Assembly: GCF_022539315.1 (NCBI RefSeq)
Contig: NC_066316.1
Span: 25,595,245-25,659,244, forward strand
Direction of reading: 5' to 3'
From: Serinus canaria
Lineage: Eukaryota; Chordata; Aves; Passeriformes; Fringillidae
Length of the DNA stretch: 64,000 nucleotides
In this document: positions 1 to 14,400 of the stretch, piece after piece
Layout of the letters: each line of letters begins with the position of its first letter
Position numbering within the stretch: the first letter of the stretch is position 1
Made by a program: the position numbers and the translations under genes
The notes under the pieces: model-generated
What the model saw: only the letters and a program-made list of their open reading frames with translations
Databases searched by the model: none
What the model was told of the DNA's origin: nothing

Positions 1-1219
1 GGAATCGTGTACATATGATGTAGTCTGTGTTTTTGAAGCTACAACTCAAAAGGAGCTTAGAGAAAAGGAAGATAATATCAGATTCATTTAATTTAGGGAT
101 AATGTTATGAAAAGAGAGGTTTGCATGAGAACATTCACTTTTTAGTGTTTTCCCCTAACTTTTCACAGCATTAAATGTGATTCTTTATGGTCTTAACCTT
201 AACATTAAAGAAAAAGCATATAAATTTGAAGGAAAAATAGACCAACTAAAGTGTTTTTAGAAGTTCATTTGATTTCACTCAGTGACCTTCAAGTGTGCAA
301 GCAACCATTTACTGAGAAGTGCTGAACACTCAGCACTAAACACAATAAAAACAAGGAAAGCAGAGGGCAGTCATGCAGGCATCTTCATAACCTGTTAACA
401 TCTACATAGTTTTCATCTTGTAATTAAAAGGTAAGTTTCTCCCTTCCAGAGTTTGAGGCCATTAGCATCTATTGACAGCTATGAATTAAAATAAAGACAA
501 TGTAGATAGCAAGAAAAGTTTTCTTTCTTTACAAATAGATCTAAAGCAACCCTGAAAACATGGCAGCATTCATACTCAAATTCCAGGCATCATGAGTATT
601 AACTCCACAGAAAATCTGTGTTGACAACAAAATATTTTCCTGCATATACATTATCCCTTCACTACAGTATAAATACATAGGAGCTTCCCTCCCACCAAAA
701 TGCAAAGATGTACATATATATACTAGTTTTGAAACGTAAAAAGAATCAGGTTGCACAGTACCATCTCAGTTTTGCTTAAAACCCTGGGTTTTAATTAAAG
801 AGTTGAAGCTTTTCCTTCTTGAAACCTCTTCCACCAAAGGTGAGAAGCAGAGGGAATTCTCCCACTTGCCACTCTTTCTTTTAATCCCAGCCTATACTTG
901 AGGCCATTGGTCACTCTTCCCAAGGACTCTGCAACATTTGTATTCCAAATCAAAAAAAAAAAAAATTTCAGCTAAACCAGGATGATCCTTTTTTATTACC
1001 ATAAAGACTGAAGCTTGTTCTAAGTCAAATGGAAAATTGCCTCAAAGACAATTCCTGATCATGCTTATCCACTGGGATGGGGGGAGGGGGAAATTAAAAA
1101 AAAAAAAAGTCTGAAATACCAAGGATTTGATAAAAAGAGTCTCATCAAATAGCTGATGACAAGTGTCTTGTTCACTAACAAGCAGTAAACTGGTATTGTA
1201 CTACGGACCAAAAAGATAT

Positions 1220-1285
1220 CTGACATACATACATATATATATATATGTGCGTGTGTGTGTATATATATGTACACATATTTACATG

Positions 1286-1338
<53 letters not shown>
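1220..1338. repeat. Compound (TA)n/(TG)n microsatellite
   Basis: Begins with tacatacatatata-type units and a short gtgtgtgt run, and ends with an uninterrupted TA run of 47 bases (1,292-1,338). It creates meaningless tyrosine/isoleucine open frames on both strands. Confidence 0.95.
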
Positions 1339-1342
<4 letters not shown>

Positions 1343-1797
1343 CTCCTTTGGACAGAAAAAAATTCCTCTATGATGAGAAATTTAATTTCAAAAATTATTC
1401 CAGTTAAGTGCACATGTAGGTTATTCACATTTTCATTTTGATTTTCAGGTCTGCATTAATTATCATAATACATATACAGCTTCATATCAAGACATCCTAA
1501 TTTTTTATGTGACACTGGAAACTACTATCAACTACACCAAAAATCTACTTTAGATGATTTGCAATCTGTACCAACACTAAGACAAAAAATAAATGACCAG
1601 GAAAGAAACAGAACCATGAAGCATACACCACACTCCAGCTTCTTCAAAAGTGCATGGAATGAACAAATCTGCACTGCAAATTGACTGCACAAGAAAAAAA
1701 AAATCAGTGGCCTACAGAACTCGTTGCTGTCTGAAGTCCTATTCAATCAATTCACATTAAACCAAGCACAGTACTCAAGTATTAATGGGTGGTGCCT

Positions 1798-2060
1798 CCA
1801 AGAGAGCTGCAGAGGAACTTTTTATAAGGGTCTGTAGGGATAGGACAAGAGAGAATGGTTAAAATTGACAGAGGGCAGGATTAGATCCAGTATTAAGAAT
1901 AAATTCTTCACTGTGAAGCACTGGAACAGGTTGCCTAAAGAATTTACGGATGCCCTGTCCCTCAAAGTGTTCAAGGCCAGGTTGGATAGGGCTTGGAGGA
2001 ATAGGTCTAGTAGAAGGTGTCCCTTTCTATGGCAGGGAACCAGCTGTTCTTTCAGCTCTC
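1798..2060 (+). mobile_element. CR1 LINE 3' fragment, sense
   Basis: Contains the CR1 3' landmarks in order: ataggacaagagagaatgg, aaattcttcactgtgaagca, ctggaacaggttgcc, ttcaaggccaggttggat and agaaggtgtccct. Diverged and missing the terminal repeat, so an old 5'-truncated copy in the THADA intron left of coding exon 24. Confidence 0.88.
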
Positions 2061-5000
2061 TTCCACCTGATGTCATTCTATGACGCCAGAGCAGCCAGAG
2101 GGAGGATGTGCCTGGAAGCTGGGACCCTCTCCTGAGTCACTGCCTGGGTGGAAGGCAGATCCCAGGGCACAGTTGCTGAACAGCAGTGGGACTGGGGGAC
2201 AGCTCACAGCTGATCCCATCTTAGCCAGGCAAGCTAGGATGCAGGAGGCTCAGCAAGTATGAAGTGTCTGAGTGCACCAACACAAACACCTGTGCTGTGA
2301 AGGGTTTGGATAAGAGGGGTATTTTCTATAAAGCACACCAGGATGTATCTGTGCAGAACACACTTTCTGTAACCAATATCAACAGGCACAATGCAAAGAC
2401 TTCTTTCCAACCTTCCTCAGTACTTTGAATTTATGTGGCTAGAATTTAACTCCAAGTCTCCTAGATTTTAAATTATCATAGCATTTTAAAAAATTGTATT
2501 GCCAAATCAAGTATATAAAAGTAAGTGCTAACTGGGCCATTTTACAGATGTAGACTCTCTCAAATTCAGAACATTATTTAGCCAAATACACATACAGACA
2601 TTATCACACACCCTTGCAGCAGCATTAGAAGTTTTGATACGGTCTTTTCTCTGGCTTTTATCTTTCTGAGAGAGTTCTAACTTTATTTTACCTAGAGGAA
2701 AAAGCTCCACATGGGTAATTTCATGGACCACTCTAAAGAACCTTCACAAAACTCCTCTCTCTTCTATTTGCAAGACTGCCACAGCTGTTATTTTCTTACA
2801 TATTAATTTTCCAACTCATCACCTTTTTCATCCATACTAAAATTAAAAAGATGCATCAATACTTCATGTTCCAGTAAAGCTTCCTTCTGAAAGCCTACAC
2901 AAACCACCCCAATTCTATCAGTATTATAGGAACTCTAATTGAGAAACCAGTCAGAAAGGCCATGCTTTTTCAGAGAGATGCCCAGAATAGCCCAGTAATA
3001 ACCTAACTCCCTGATATGCTTTAACCTCCTAATCTGAAACCTAGATTAGGAAACCTAGGCAGGGTTCTAATGGGAGAGCTGGTCTTTGGACAGACTGTCC
3101 CTCAATGTAAACAGAACATCCTCAAGGCAACAGAACAAGCAGTCTAAAGCCAGGTGACTTTCACAAAAGCTCCTACAGATTCAAGTTGTGAAAATGCCAG
3201 TGCTTTGGAAGTGGGAAAAAAATTACTTGGTTTTAATGCATGAATTTTGCTTGAGCAAAACACTCCTGGATTTAAAGCTCGTGAAGAGAAGCACCCAAGT
3301 GCAGCTGCACCCAGGGATGAGGCTACAGGGAGCTGTGCAGTAATGGTGACACCTCGTGGTGCCAAACCACACAAACACAGACCTCTCTCTTCCCAAACAC
3401 AGCCCACCTTATACCCGCCTGTGGGGCTCCCCTGCAGAGACAGGAGCTACAAATGAAATCTCTGCCTGCTTTCACACCTCCTGTATCTCACAGACCTGTC
3501 TTAAGAAGTGTCTTCCTAATCCCTGTGCAGTTTTGACAAGCACACATGGAAAACAGCAGAAGTGATTTCATGCAATGTTTAATGTACAACCACTAAATGA
3601 ACTGATGAAGAAAAGAAAGCCAGCCCAGCTTTAACATCTTTGGTTAAAATGAATACAAAGAAATTACTGTAAACAAAGGTTTCAAAGAAGCAAATCAACA
3701 GGACCAGTTACATAAAAATTAACATTGTCATTAAATTTAATTCAGCTACATAAAAGATTCCTTTCCTTCGTTCTGGTATCTCCCATATCCAATAGAAGCC
3801 CAAATGCATTACTTTCTGCAGCTTCACAAACAGATATCTCAGATTCCACAGATCATCACACTGCATGCATTTGAGAAGTGACTTTGCCTCCCCACTTGAC
3901 AGAAGTTAGTGCCAAAAACAGAAGTTAGTTTCCCCAAAAATACAAAGTTTAAAAAAGCAGGGTGTCTATTTCAGTAAGGGTTCGATACAAAAATTAAAGG
4001 AAAAAAGCAACTTTAAATGCTGTAATAAAACCAAAGTAGGAAGGCAAGAAGTGAAAAGCACTTTTTATTGCTCTGCTGGAGCTTCAGGAGGGTTACAGGA
4101 GTGGATTTAGAAGTGACTTGAGTATGTGACAAAACAAAAATAATTTCATGAGCAGAGCAACTAACATTTCAAATTGTTTTGGGGAAAGAGTTATTTTCTA
4201 AGGGAAATCTCCCTCCCGTTTCCCACCTGTTATTTCTTCCTCATGTTCATACAAGCACAGTGATGAAGTTTTTCAAGAGAAACCTGAAATCAACTATTTC
4301 ATACAGCTAAAATGGCATCTATACAGCATCTAAAAGATGACAGACCAGTATCATCCCAGGACATCTAGTTTTTCAAAATATGCATGAAAAATTTATTCAT
4401 TATACAGATTAACAGTAAGGAAGCACTATAAAAGGGTGGAATTTCTGAAGGTAAATTGTAACAATTGCCTTCTTTCAGAAACTGCATGCCTTGCCTGTGA
4501 TGTGAAAATCCATTAGGAATTTCTGAAATGGTTACCATAATATCCATACCGTGACCACTCTATGGCCCCATGGGCTTACCCAGGAATACTTTGTAATGAG
4601 TTTATTCTACATCCAGGGTTATTTTCACATCCCTGCTAGAGCAGAAACCTCAGTTACAGAGCACAGGCCATGGATATGCTTCGTTTGCTGAAAAAGCTAA
4701 AGGAAGAGGCCAAAGAAAACATAGGAGTCCTTGTGCAGTAACTGGAGGGTGCAAAGAAACTGGAATGCTCAGGACTGGGGAGTTTTAAGAGTCAGAGGAG
4801 AACTGCTTTTACATAAAGTGAAATCGTAAGGGATTTGAAGCAGGACTACAGAATCCCAAGGCCAGTATCCCTTAGAAGAGAAATGGCTCTGCAAGCTGCA
4901 ATTTTTAGAGCTTGGAGGAAAGAGATACGACAGTGTTCTACAGCAGGAAGACTAAAGGGGAAAATCAAGTAAGTAGGGGTGAAATTAACTCCAGGCCTGC

Positions 5001-5366
5001 CCTAGAAGGAAGTGAACACGTGTAACCACTGTACCTCTTCTCTTTGACCCCCATTCTCTTTGCTCTCAAGAGCAATAGGTCTGTTTTGTGACCATGAGAG
5101 CCCCTGGCTTTTGCAAGGGCCACTGGTAGCAAAACCTCCCAGCAACATTCCACTCCTGTGAAACTGCACCAGAGTACAAATTAACTCCATGTTTAACAGA
5201 TATTTCTGGCCCTACCACTTACCTCTTGGCAGCACAGTTTAAGCACAGCTAGATGTTCTTGTAACACTGGGATTCAAGTATATCCATAAAGCAAGCAACG
5301 CTTTCAAACTGCTGTTGGCTAAGGTCATGTTTTGCAAATTTCTAACTGATACGAAATGAAGCTTAC

Positions 5367-5458
5367 CTATTTTTTTTGGAATTTTCATCTTTCCCTCTTT
5401 TAACTCCAAAAATTCTTGTAATCAGAGCACTAAAAAGAAGTGTAGATGAATTTCGTAC
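5367..5458 (-). CDS. THADA: THADA coding exon 24 (last exon in window, residues 1235-1264)
   Basis: Acceptor tcctctag, donor gtaagc. Encodes VRNSSTLLFSALITRIFGVK then RGKDENSKKNR, matching human VRNSSTLLFSALITRIFGVK. It ends two bases into a codon. The next exon (human MTGREFFSRFPELYPF...) was not found in positions 1-5366 and must lie to the left of the window. Confidence 0.95.
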
Positions 5459-8400
5459 CTAGAGGAAAAAATAAGAACTAAGCTTGAAAAATCCCTTTGA
5501 AATGTGCAATTTTTCTTTAAATACAGCCATTAATGTAAAGTCAAAAAGAGTAACAGCTGAGTGAAAAGCATGCTACAGGTCAGCACATAGAAACTATGAA
5601 TTCAGAGCATCCTTCCAGTGAAGATGGTACTACTGGAAAGGTGAGGTTCTTTGGAGATGTCTATTGTAAGGAATACATCCAAATTTTTAGTGGTTCATTC
5701 ACCCGTATGCAGAGCAGGTCATTAAGTGTTCTACCTGAACATGCCATATGGGATCTTTAATTCAAGAGCAAAGTAACAGTCAGAAGGAATGCAAATGCAC
5801 TTCTTACTAGCTAAATGCACTGTCTCAATATTTAACAGCCAGAGAGACTTTAAGGTAATCTTTATCCCTACTTTTTGTGGATATCAGCACTTCACATTAA
5901 GAAAAATTAAACAAAATCAAATAAACAAGACCAAAATTATGACTTTTTTGCAGGTCTACATTATTTTTCACTCTACCTTCAAATATTACATTCAGAAATT
6001 CTGTTACTGCCATTTATAAACATGACCAAACCTTCACTGAACAGGACCACTCTACATCCTGATAAACTAGAGAAGCAAAATTAAGAATTGACTTACTGCC
6101 CAGACAGGTGACATAAACCCTAGAATTGATGCTTTTATTCCATCTGCAACATAAGGCATTATGTTTTCACCTAAGCGTGTATCCCTATACAGTGCCCGGA
6201 GGATATTTAAAGCATGAACCTGTAGTGGGAGAAGAAATGTATGAAAAATATAAATTCATTAGTAAATATCTTAAATTTCATTTATGTAATTACAGTGAAG
6301 AAGTAAATTTTCACATAAATTTCATTTATGTAAAAACAGTGAAGATGCAAAGCAAAAACAATCTATATACACATCTACAGCACTTTATTTCCACATTAAA
6401 TACAAGAAATACTGCTGCTAAAAATGCATTAAAATAGTGCTGCAGTAAACACTGTTAACAGCAGTTACAGTTTAAAAATATATTCTTCTAACAACCATAG
6501 TCCAGGCATTGCAAGTGAAGGCCAACATTCTTTTATCCTTAGCTTATCATGGCTGTAAAAATAACTTTTGAAGTTCAGAATCATCTTTTCCAACATTCTT
6601 CATACGCTGTGGATACTGTGAGAAAAAATAAACTACAGCTCACAGGGGGGCAATATTAAGCTAAAACTGACAACCAGGCTTGTTCTACCATGTGGAGCAT
6701 TTTCTGACATTTCTCTACCCTCTGCAAGGGAAGGTAATACACGTAGCTTCACAGACTTTGACAAGGCTACATAAATTTATACCAGCAGAAAATCTGGTAG
6801 ACTCATTAGGACATCCTTCTGTGTATGGGGAACAAATTATGGCTTGCACTTACAAACAGAGAGAAAGTAAATGATAACATTTTGAAGATAAAGGTCTTGC
6901 CTTTAAAATGAGGTTTTTTAGTATTCCAAATGTAAGTACTTAAGTTTTAGAAGTTACTAAGTATGACTAAATTCAGTTAGACTAATTTCATGTAGTGTTT
7001 TACTATGATTCATGCAAAAGTAAATAACTCATTTATTTACTTGTAAGAAAAGCTTGCTTGTTCATTTACAAACTTGTAAAAGGGAAGTTACTTATCTATC
7101 TGTTTAAAAATATACTCTAGGCAGTAAATTGCTCATACTTCACTTCAACTGCTGTACTAGAAAAAAACCTATGGAATTGTACCCAATCCATTTTTTAGTA
7201 TGTTTTACAGTAACTTTGTAAGCCGTACACATGCAAAGCTTTTAAAATCTAGCTATAGATAGTAAGTACAGAATATCCTCATTAAAAACACACACTCTCC
7301 TTAACTGCTTGAAATGGTTAAAACACACTTTTGACATTTGCCCTTTGATGAGAGGCTGAATTTTACCTGTGGAATCACACTTAAAGATTCATTCAAAGGT
7401 GCAGCCAGAGATATCAATTCTTTCATTGCCATTTTCAGCAAATCTGCTTTGCCCTTCTTTGGTTCTGATGCCAGCAAAGCCTATAGTAAGGAGAAAAAAT
7501 AAAATTTGAAAATCAGGTGCTTCTAGCCATTTTTCTGTACTACCAGTTCTTCTCTCATTCCTGTATTTACCATATCACAGCCTAGCTTCTGACCATACAG
7601 AATGACTAAGAAAAATCTGCAAAAAAATGAAGTTTCAGTTTCAACTCAGCTTTGTTCAAAGCTTGTCAGTATACAAATCATAGCATTTTGGACAGCAAAA
7701 GTATCTGTTGTACTACACACACTTATATTTCCTAGCATGGATTTCTTTTAAGGTTAGTAACACCTGTATGAGATGACAAGGGCTGGCCAAATAATAAATT
7801 GTGATTTGCAACACAGGATAAAACAAACAGCACATTTTTTTTTGAAATAAGGGAAGAGATGCATCCCTCTCCAAACAGTATTTCAGTGGATAGGGCATCC
7901 AGCTGAGATGAAAATACTCTACATTAGTTCTCTAAACTTCAGGACTGAATTTAGAACAGTCTCTCTCTTTTATCTAGTAGCTCTTGTTGAATTTTTCCAA
8001 GCTAGGACAAATGGATAATCATAAATCATTTGTTACCAATAAAAGATTATCATCTATTTGTGCTTTGGGGCCTAGAGTCTGTTCAGCATCAGTAAGTACC
8101 AAATGAAATTCAGAGTTTAGGCAGAAACCCAGGAGTAGTTTCTGTCAGTTTATCAGTGTCTTTAATGATAGGAGAAACAGAGAGGGCAAGTGGGAAAAAA
8201 AAAAAAAAAAAGGTGTTCATGAAGTATAAAAGGGATGAGAATGACCTGAAGACTAAAATTTCATAATGTTAAAGCTGAAAATCATATTTTCCCACCCACT
8301 AAATGGAGCTGCACCTTTGCAATAATAACATTCCTATTTTAAAGAGGTCATGGAATGGTTATAACCTTGAAATTTACATATTCTCATTAAAACAGATGTA

Positions 8401-11400
8401 TTTTAGGTTCACAAGAACACAGCAGCACAGGATGTAAATAGCAAAGAGACCACACTGCAGTAATAAAATAACCTTCGTTTACTACTGTTAGGATACACAT
8501 TACAGCTCATATTTTTATTATCTAAATGGTACATGGCACTGAAGGTTCAACTCATTTTATTGAATCTATGGACACATTCAAAACTAGTTCCAAAGAATAT
8601 TACCACCTCTCTTTACTATAAAATTACAATATGAAAATAGTTTATTTCAGACTAATGTTAATTTCAAACTTTCCTGTTAATTAACTAAACTCTGTACTCT
8701 TCCAGAGCTGTCAAAAAAGAATCTTCTGACCTATTTATCCATAAAGCAAGCTTTGTCCTATGGAGACAGTAGGCCAACTGCAGACTACACATGCAGTGGG
8801 ATATCACTGGGTCCACCTAGTCCTTACAGTAACCTAAATTTTTACATAAAAGACTGATTCAAACATGCTGCTTTTTTCCCACATTGTCAAGATTAAAACT
8901 AGATAATGTCCATTAGATTCAAACTGTGTGGTGTGAATGGGGAAACCAGAAAACATGAAATCATCAAATTTCTTCTGCAGACAACTTACTCTTAGAAGTG
9001 AGAAAGATATTTAAGTGCTGAAACTGAACAGGAAAAATGTCTCTAAAACCAGTGCCCTACTTCTGATCTCTGCTGCCTTGCACACACATCTAGCAAAGCC
9101 AGGAGCAGGCTGTGACTGACATTAGAGGTCAGACAGAAGCTGGCTGCCTCAACTTTCTCAGGGCAAAAGTTGGAAAACAAGCAAGATGAATTATTCTGGC
9201 AGGGAGAGCTTGCTCCCAGCAGTCCCTCAGATCCTTGGAACGTGCTTGAAACTGTACTTCAGAGAGTGGAGAAAGTTGCAAACCATACTGTTACTCTTGG
9301 ACTCCTGTCTTAGAAAACCGGTTGAAAATCAAGATCATGGAGGTTAATTTAGGGGAAAGCAAATATGGCTGCTTTAAGGAACAAAGGAATGAAAATAGGT
9401 GAGGTATAATCTGCAAAACCAACTCTGCAGTGACTGACCCCTCAAGGATGTAGATAAGGTGCTGCATACTAATGTGGGGCACTCAGCAAGAGGTGACACT
9501 TCAAGCAGAGACAAAACAGTGCCATCCTGCCATCAGTTCTGAACTTGGCAGAAGTCAGAGAGGCTGGGATTAATGGAGCTGAAGGTAACACAGGGAGTGG
9601 GAAGAATGCAGGAGCATGGCCCCACATTCTCAGACAGAAGTCTTCAGTAATGTACTCCTTCATTGCACTTGAGACTGACAGTCAACACCAGTCAGTGTGA
9701 CACTATTGCTTGTGCTTTATTGCTGATGAGTGGCCTTCCCAAGTTCTTTCCAGTCTTTCATAGGCCACCATTTTACAATTCTGTGAAGGTCTGTTCATAT
9801 TCTACTATTTCACACTGAAGCAGCACATAGTTAACAAAGCCTTACTTAACCTGTGATTAATCTGTGAATTTGCCAGAATTATTACAGTTGTAACAGAAAG
9901 CCTAAACACAGTCTTTAGAAATGCCACCGAAACCTACCACAAGCCAAAAATCTCAACAGTCAATTGAACTGAGGTGCCAAACCTGGCTCAATTACAAACA
10001 GCTTCTTGGTTGCACAAAGGCAATAAAAATCTCTATTACAAAACCAAACAATTGTTTGATCAAAAGGGGCTGAAGTGGGAAAAATAAATAGGTAATTTCC
10101 CTTTTTTTAATGCCCTTTCTGAAGAATATATTTAAATCAGAAGCAGTGACATTAGTTGGTACCTGTATATAGAAGGGAATTCCTGCACTCCGTCGGGTTG
10201 CACACAGGGTGGAAGAAGGATCACAAGATTTGATTTCTTTTAACACACAGCTTAGCCAGTGCTCTGGCATCTTGTGCAGATTCTCACTGTTACATCTGCA
10301 TCAAACAGGTACATAAGAAACATGAAACAAGTGAATAAAACAAGGACAAAGTCAAAGAAAGCATTGAGCTACCCGAATAAGTATTTCTTACTGTACGTTA
10401 ACAACTCCAAGCACATATACAGATTTTTATTATGCAATCAGTTTACATTTAAACAAAAGGGTACATTTTTTCCAGGGTTGGTACAAATAATATTAACCCT
10501 ACTTATTAAGTGCCACTAGCAAAATATATTTAACTGAACAGAAAACAAGATTTTGTGCTTTGTTGCAACAAGTCTCTTCTGCCAAAAATTATTACCATGT
10601 TCTGGAGAAAAAAGGCAAGGACATATGCACATCAGCCACTGTGTAGGAACTGACACTTCACAAATTCATATCTTTGCTGCCACACAGTAGCTGATGTGTG
10701 CACCTTTATACTAACTATTATTGGTGTTTATAAACATACAAACTGAAACTGAAGCCCCTCAAAGTAAGTACACATTATGTAAATAACCCTGCAAAGCTCA
10801 GAGCAATGGAAGGAATTAAAAACAAGACATTGTGCACTTTTCAATCCTAAATCAGTCAAACTTTTCAAAAAGCACCTCAATTGCTCCCCTATCATCAAAT
10901 ACTCGTCCTCTGCAGTTATAAAATTCAGCATTGCCTGAAAGCAAACAAGTTCCAAGGACAAGGAAAAACTCAAGTCAACTTCAATTACTGGTGCTGTTCA
11001 GTTCAATAAAATGTACCACATTCAGTGTGCAACGCCACCCCATTAATCTTATGTCAATTTTCCAAAAGGCTCATTCATTGTTACAAAAATTTCTATTAAC
11101 AGGACATTGTTATTAAAACCTGTCACACTGGTTTGACAGGTGATTCAGAGTAGAAGAAATAATTAATCACTGTGGGCAATACAGCTGCAACTATCTCAAC
11201 CATGCAGGACTTGCCTTAGCTAAAAATATATACTATAATTAAATTCATGATGGTGTAGTGAAACCTACAGTAAGACTGCAATCAAGTTTTCTACCTGGGT
11301 GACTGAAATAAAGAATTTAAAAGCAGAGGTAAAAGACAGCATGTACCAGTGTGAAAACCAAAATCTAATGGAAGGTCTACATATATTCCCTTCTTCATCT

Positions 11401-14400
11401 TCCTCTTATTAAAACAAGAACTTATATTGTCTAAAAAACCTGATCATGAACAATAAATGAGGATTTAATCTGTAGTGAAACACTCTTTTTCCTTCTTTTA
11501 CAAAAAAAAACTGAGGTCACAGGAAGTGCCAGACAGGTCAGTAGAAGACACAGGACACTTCTTACTCTTCAGTAATTCCTGCAGGATTCCCACCACATTT
11601 CCTACACTGCTGCCAGGCATTCTCCCCATTTTTTAAGGGCAGCACCTCTTCAAAAGGGCAGTCAGAATGCAAAGCACCAGTCCAGAGCTCAAGAGGAACT
11701 GGACTTCACAAGCAATACCTCACCTCCTACCATGGCATTAAAGAAAGGCACTTCTTACCCCAAGCCAATGACAGAAGTAATCAGATTAACCTGGAAACTC
11801 ACAGTGAGTTCTCTTTTCCTTAACTATTCCCTTTCTTCTGCTCATAAGTGTTTGCCCTTGCTTACTTTCAGGATGCAATCCTTGGCTCACTTTTGGGTAC
11901 ACAATGAGTATATGACTCTAGGATCAAGACCACACAAAATTTCTTACAAATCTCCTCCATGAGTCTCAGCAATTAAGACACTACTTTGCAGTTCTCTTCA
12001 TCCACATCAACACATTCTGCAAAATCTGCTCCTTCTGATCATGGAGACACCTGGTCTTACCTCCCTAGCTAAGCAGAATTTAAATGTCTCCATTCAACCA
12101 CTCAGAGAACAGTGCTCATCTCTCTTCAGTATGTTATCTTAGTATTAACATGAACACCCCATGAGAAATACCTACATCTGCTGGGGTGCAGAGAAGCACA
12201 AAGTAAAGCATTAAGGAAATATTTAGAATTTGCTGTGTAGCACACTGAATATTTTATTCTTAAGTAAACTGAGGGATCCTTCTCCTCTCAGTATTAGTAG
12301 AAAGAGGAGAAGCATACTCAAGTCAAATAAACTTCAGACTCCCTTAAAGCCATACTGCTTTGATCTTGCCACAAGTAATTCTACCTTGCTCAGTCACCCA
12401 CCAATGCACTTTTATTTATTAGAAGGTGAAAGAGTTACTGCTGTAGAGTTAGAAACATTAGAGACTATTGACTTTGCAATGGAGATGACTACTCCCTTCC
12501 ATTTGGCAGCTCTGTCTCCTTGTGGTCTGGCAAGAAGAATATTGTCATAAGAAGCAGGTGGCCCTAAATTTTAAGAATAACGAAGCTTTACAATAAAAAA
12601 AATTAAGGCCTCAAGATCAAATGTCATTTTCCAGAATTAAACAGTAATTATTTCTACCAGATCAAACAAATATTGTTGATAATGAAAATGCAACACAGTA
12701 AGTTGATACACAAATTACTTAAGATGCAGTACATTAAGTGTAATCCACAATTTTCTCCCCGTTCATCTGTCAGTTAAAACAATTTCATACATGCCCCAAA
12801 CCCTTTCTGAGTTCAGTATCAATGAGTACAAAAGCCTGAAAATCCTAAGTTAAAGCTAAACTCCTCTCCCTAAGTCTGTATTTTCTCCTACCTGAAATAA
12901 ATGGTGCGTTAACAATGGGTCAATCTTGAATTTGGCCTTCCTAGATGCAAGTGCCTTGTGGCATAAACATCACATGACCAGAAGCATTTTTCTACATGTG
13001 TATATCCAGAATTCAGTGATTCCAACCACTGCAAGCAGCTCCTATCTAGGGAAAAAGTGGGTTTTCTTTCACCATTTTTTTCTCTCTCAACAGGCCTGCA
13101 GTATTATTCTTTTTCACATAAGTAATGTGATCCCCATTTTTTATAGACACAATACAGCCCCTGGTACTTTTGAGACCAGAATCTAACCTTAAAAACACAT
13201 TATTATTCAAGTTATAAGTCTGCTTTTAAGAACAACTCCTCTGAAACTACAAAGTTTCAGAGGAGTTGTTCCACTTGTATCCTCCTTTTCAGAGCATCTA
13301 CTCTACAAAAAACAATTTTCCAGATTATATAGCTGCATTGAGAATAGTTTGAGGTTTCCCTATCAGCAAAGCAGAGCAGAGAGAACCTTGGGTGGCTTCA
13401 AAATTTTAGACAGCATCATTACCCCATATCTCTCTCATACCAAGCAGGAAAAGAAATGGGAGGGGAAACATGAACAGTGTTAAAAATTAATACATCTTCA
13501 ACCTGAGAAGTGCCTTAACATTGTGTTTCATAGTTCCTTATGTCATGTATTGCCTAACACTACAAGCATCTCAATATATAAGAGCAGTGTTTCTTCCCCA
13601 CTTTCTTTCTCTCCCTTCAACACTCTTTCCTTCACATCTGTGATTATACTTTTGCTAAAACATTATTTACAATTTTGGTAAGTTTCACTAGAAAGTCCAT
13701 TAGTGATTTTTCCATTTTACAAGTCTTCCTGGCAGATCATAGCAGGCTGGAAAAGCAAAGAGCAGCAGTCACTTCAGAGCAAAAAAATGAGATAGAAGCA
13801 GAGTTTGCTGCTCAGGACTAGCTTTCTCCAAAAGAAATATTACAGAAGACCAGACACTGACTAGGTACCGATAATTTTCACTGATACTGACAGATTAAAC
13901 ATTTTCAAAATAAAAGCGTGATTTTCATCATGCAGTAAATTACAGCTTTCCACAAAACTGTTATGAACCTAACTTACTGCAGCCCCTAAAACAGTGTTCA
14001 CCACAATTTAAGTTCCAATCAAACATTTGAAAGTGTTCAAAATAAATTATTCCTAAGTAAACACATTGCACTGTATGACATTACTCTTCTCAAACCTTAC
14101 ACTTGCATTCTGCAACTTTAGTGAAGCAAAGCACTACCACCATAACTATGCAATATCATTTCAGATTTCCAGAAATCTGATCTCTCAGCAAAGAGATCAC
14201 TGAATGAAAGAAATGCAAAGCAGGCAAAATGCCATTTGGGACAGAGAAATTGCTTCAGTAATAAGGATTACAGGAGATTCAAGTTTTCAAGTTTAAAACA
14301 GATTTCTGACTTGACTGAACCACCATGTTATCAGACCAAATGAGCATTTTTTAATTTCTCCAGGCCTTTGACAGGAAACACTCTTTTTAAAAACATACTG

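Larger units (their letters stand above)
1..5366 (-). other. THADA: THADA intron after coding exon 24 (continues left of window)
   Basis: No exon was recognised. It contains the microsatellite at 1,220-1,338, the sense CR1 at 1,798-2,060 and a few A runs. The remaining sequence is unremarkable AT-rich intron. Confidence 0.8.

Noticed and set aside
1163..1441. Open frame rich in Tyr/Ile over the TA microsatellite
   Set aside because: Translation of a simple repeat; likewise the frames at 62,140-62,403.
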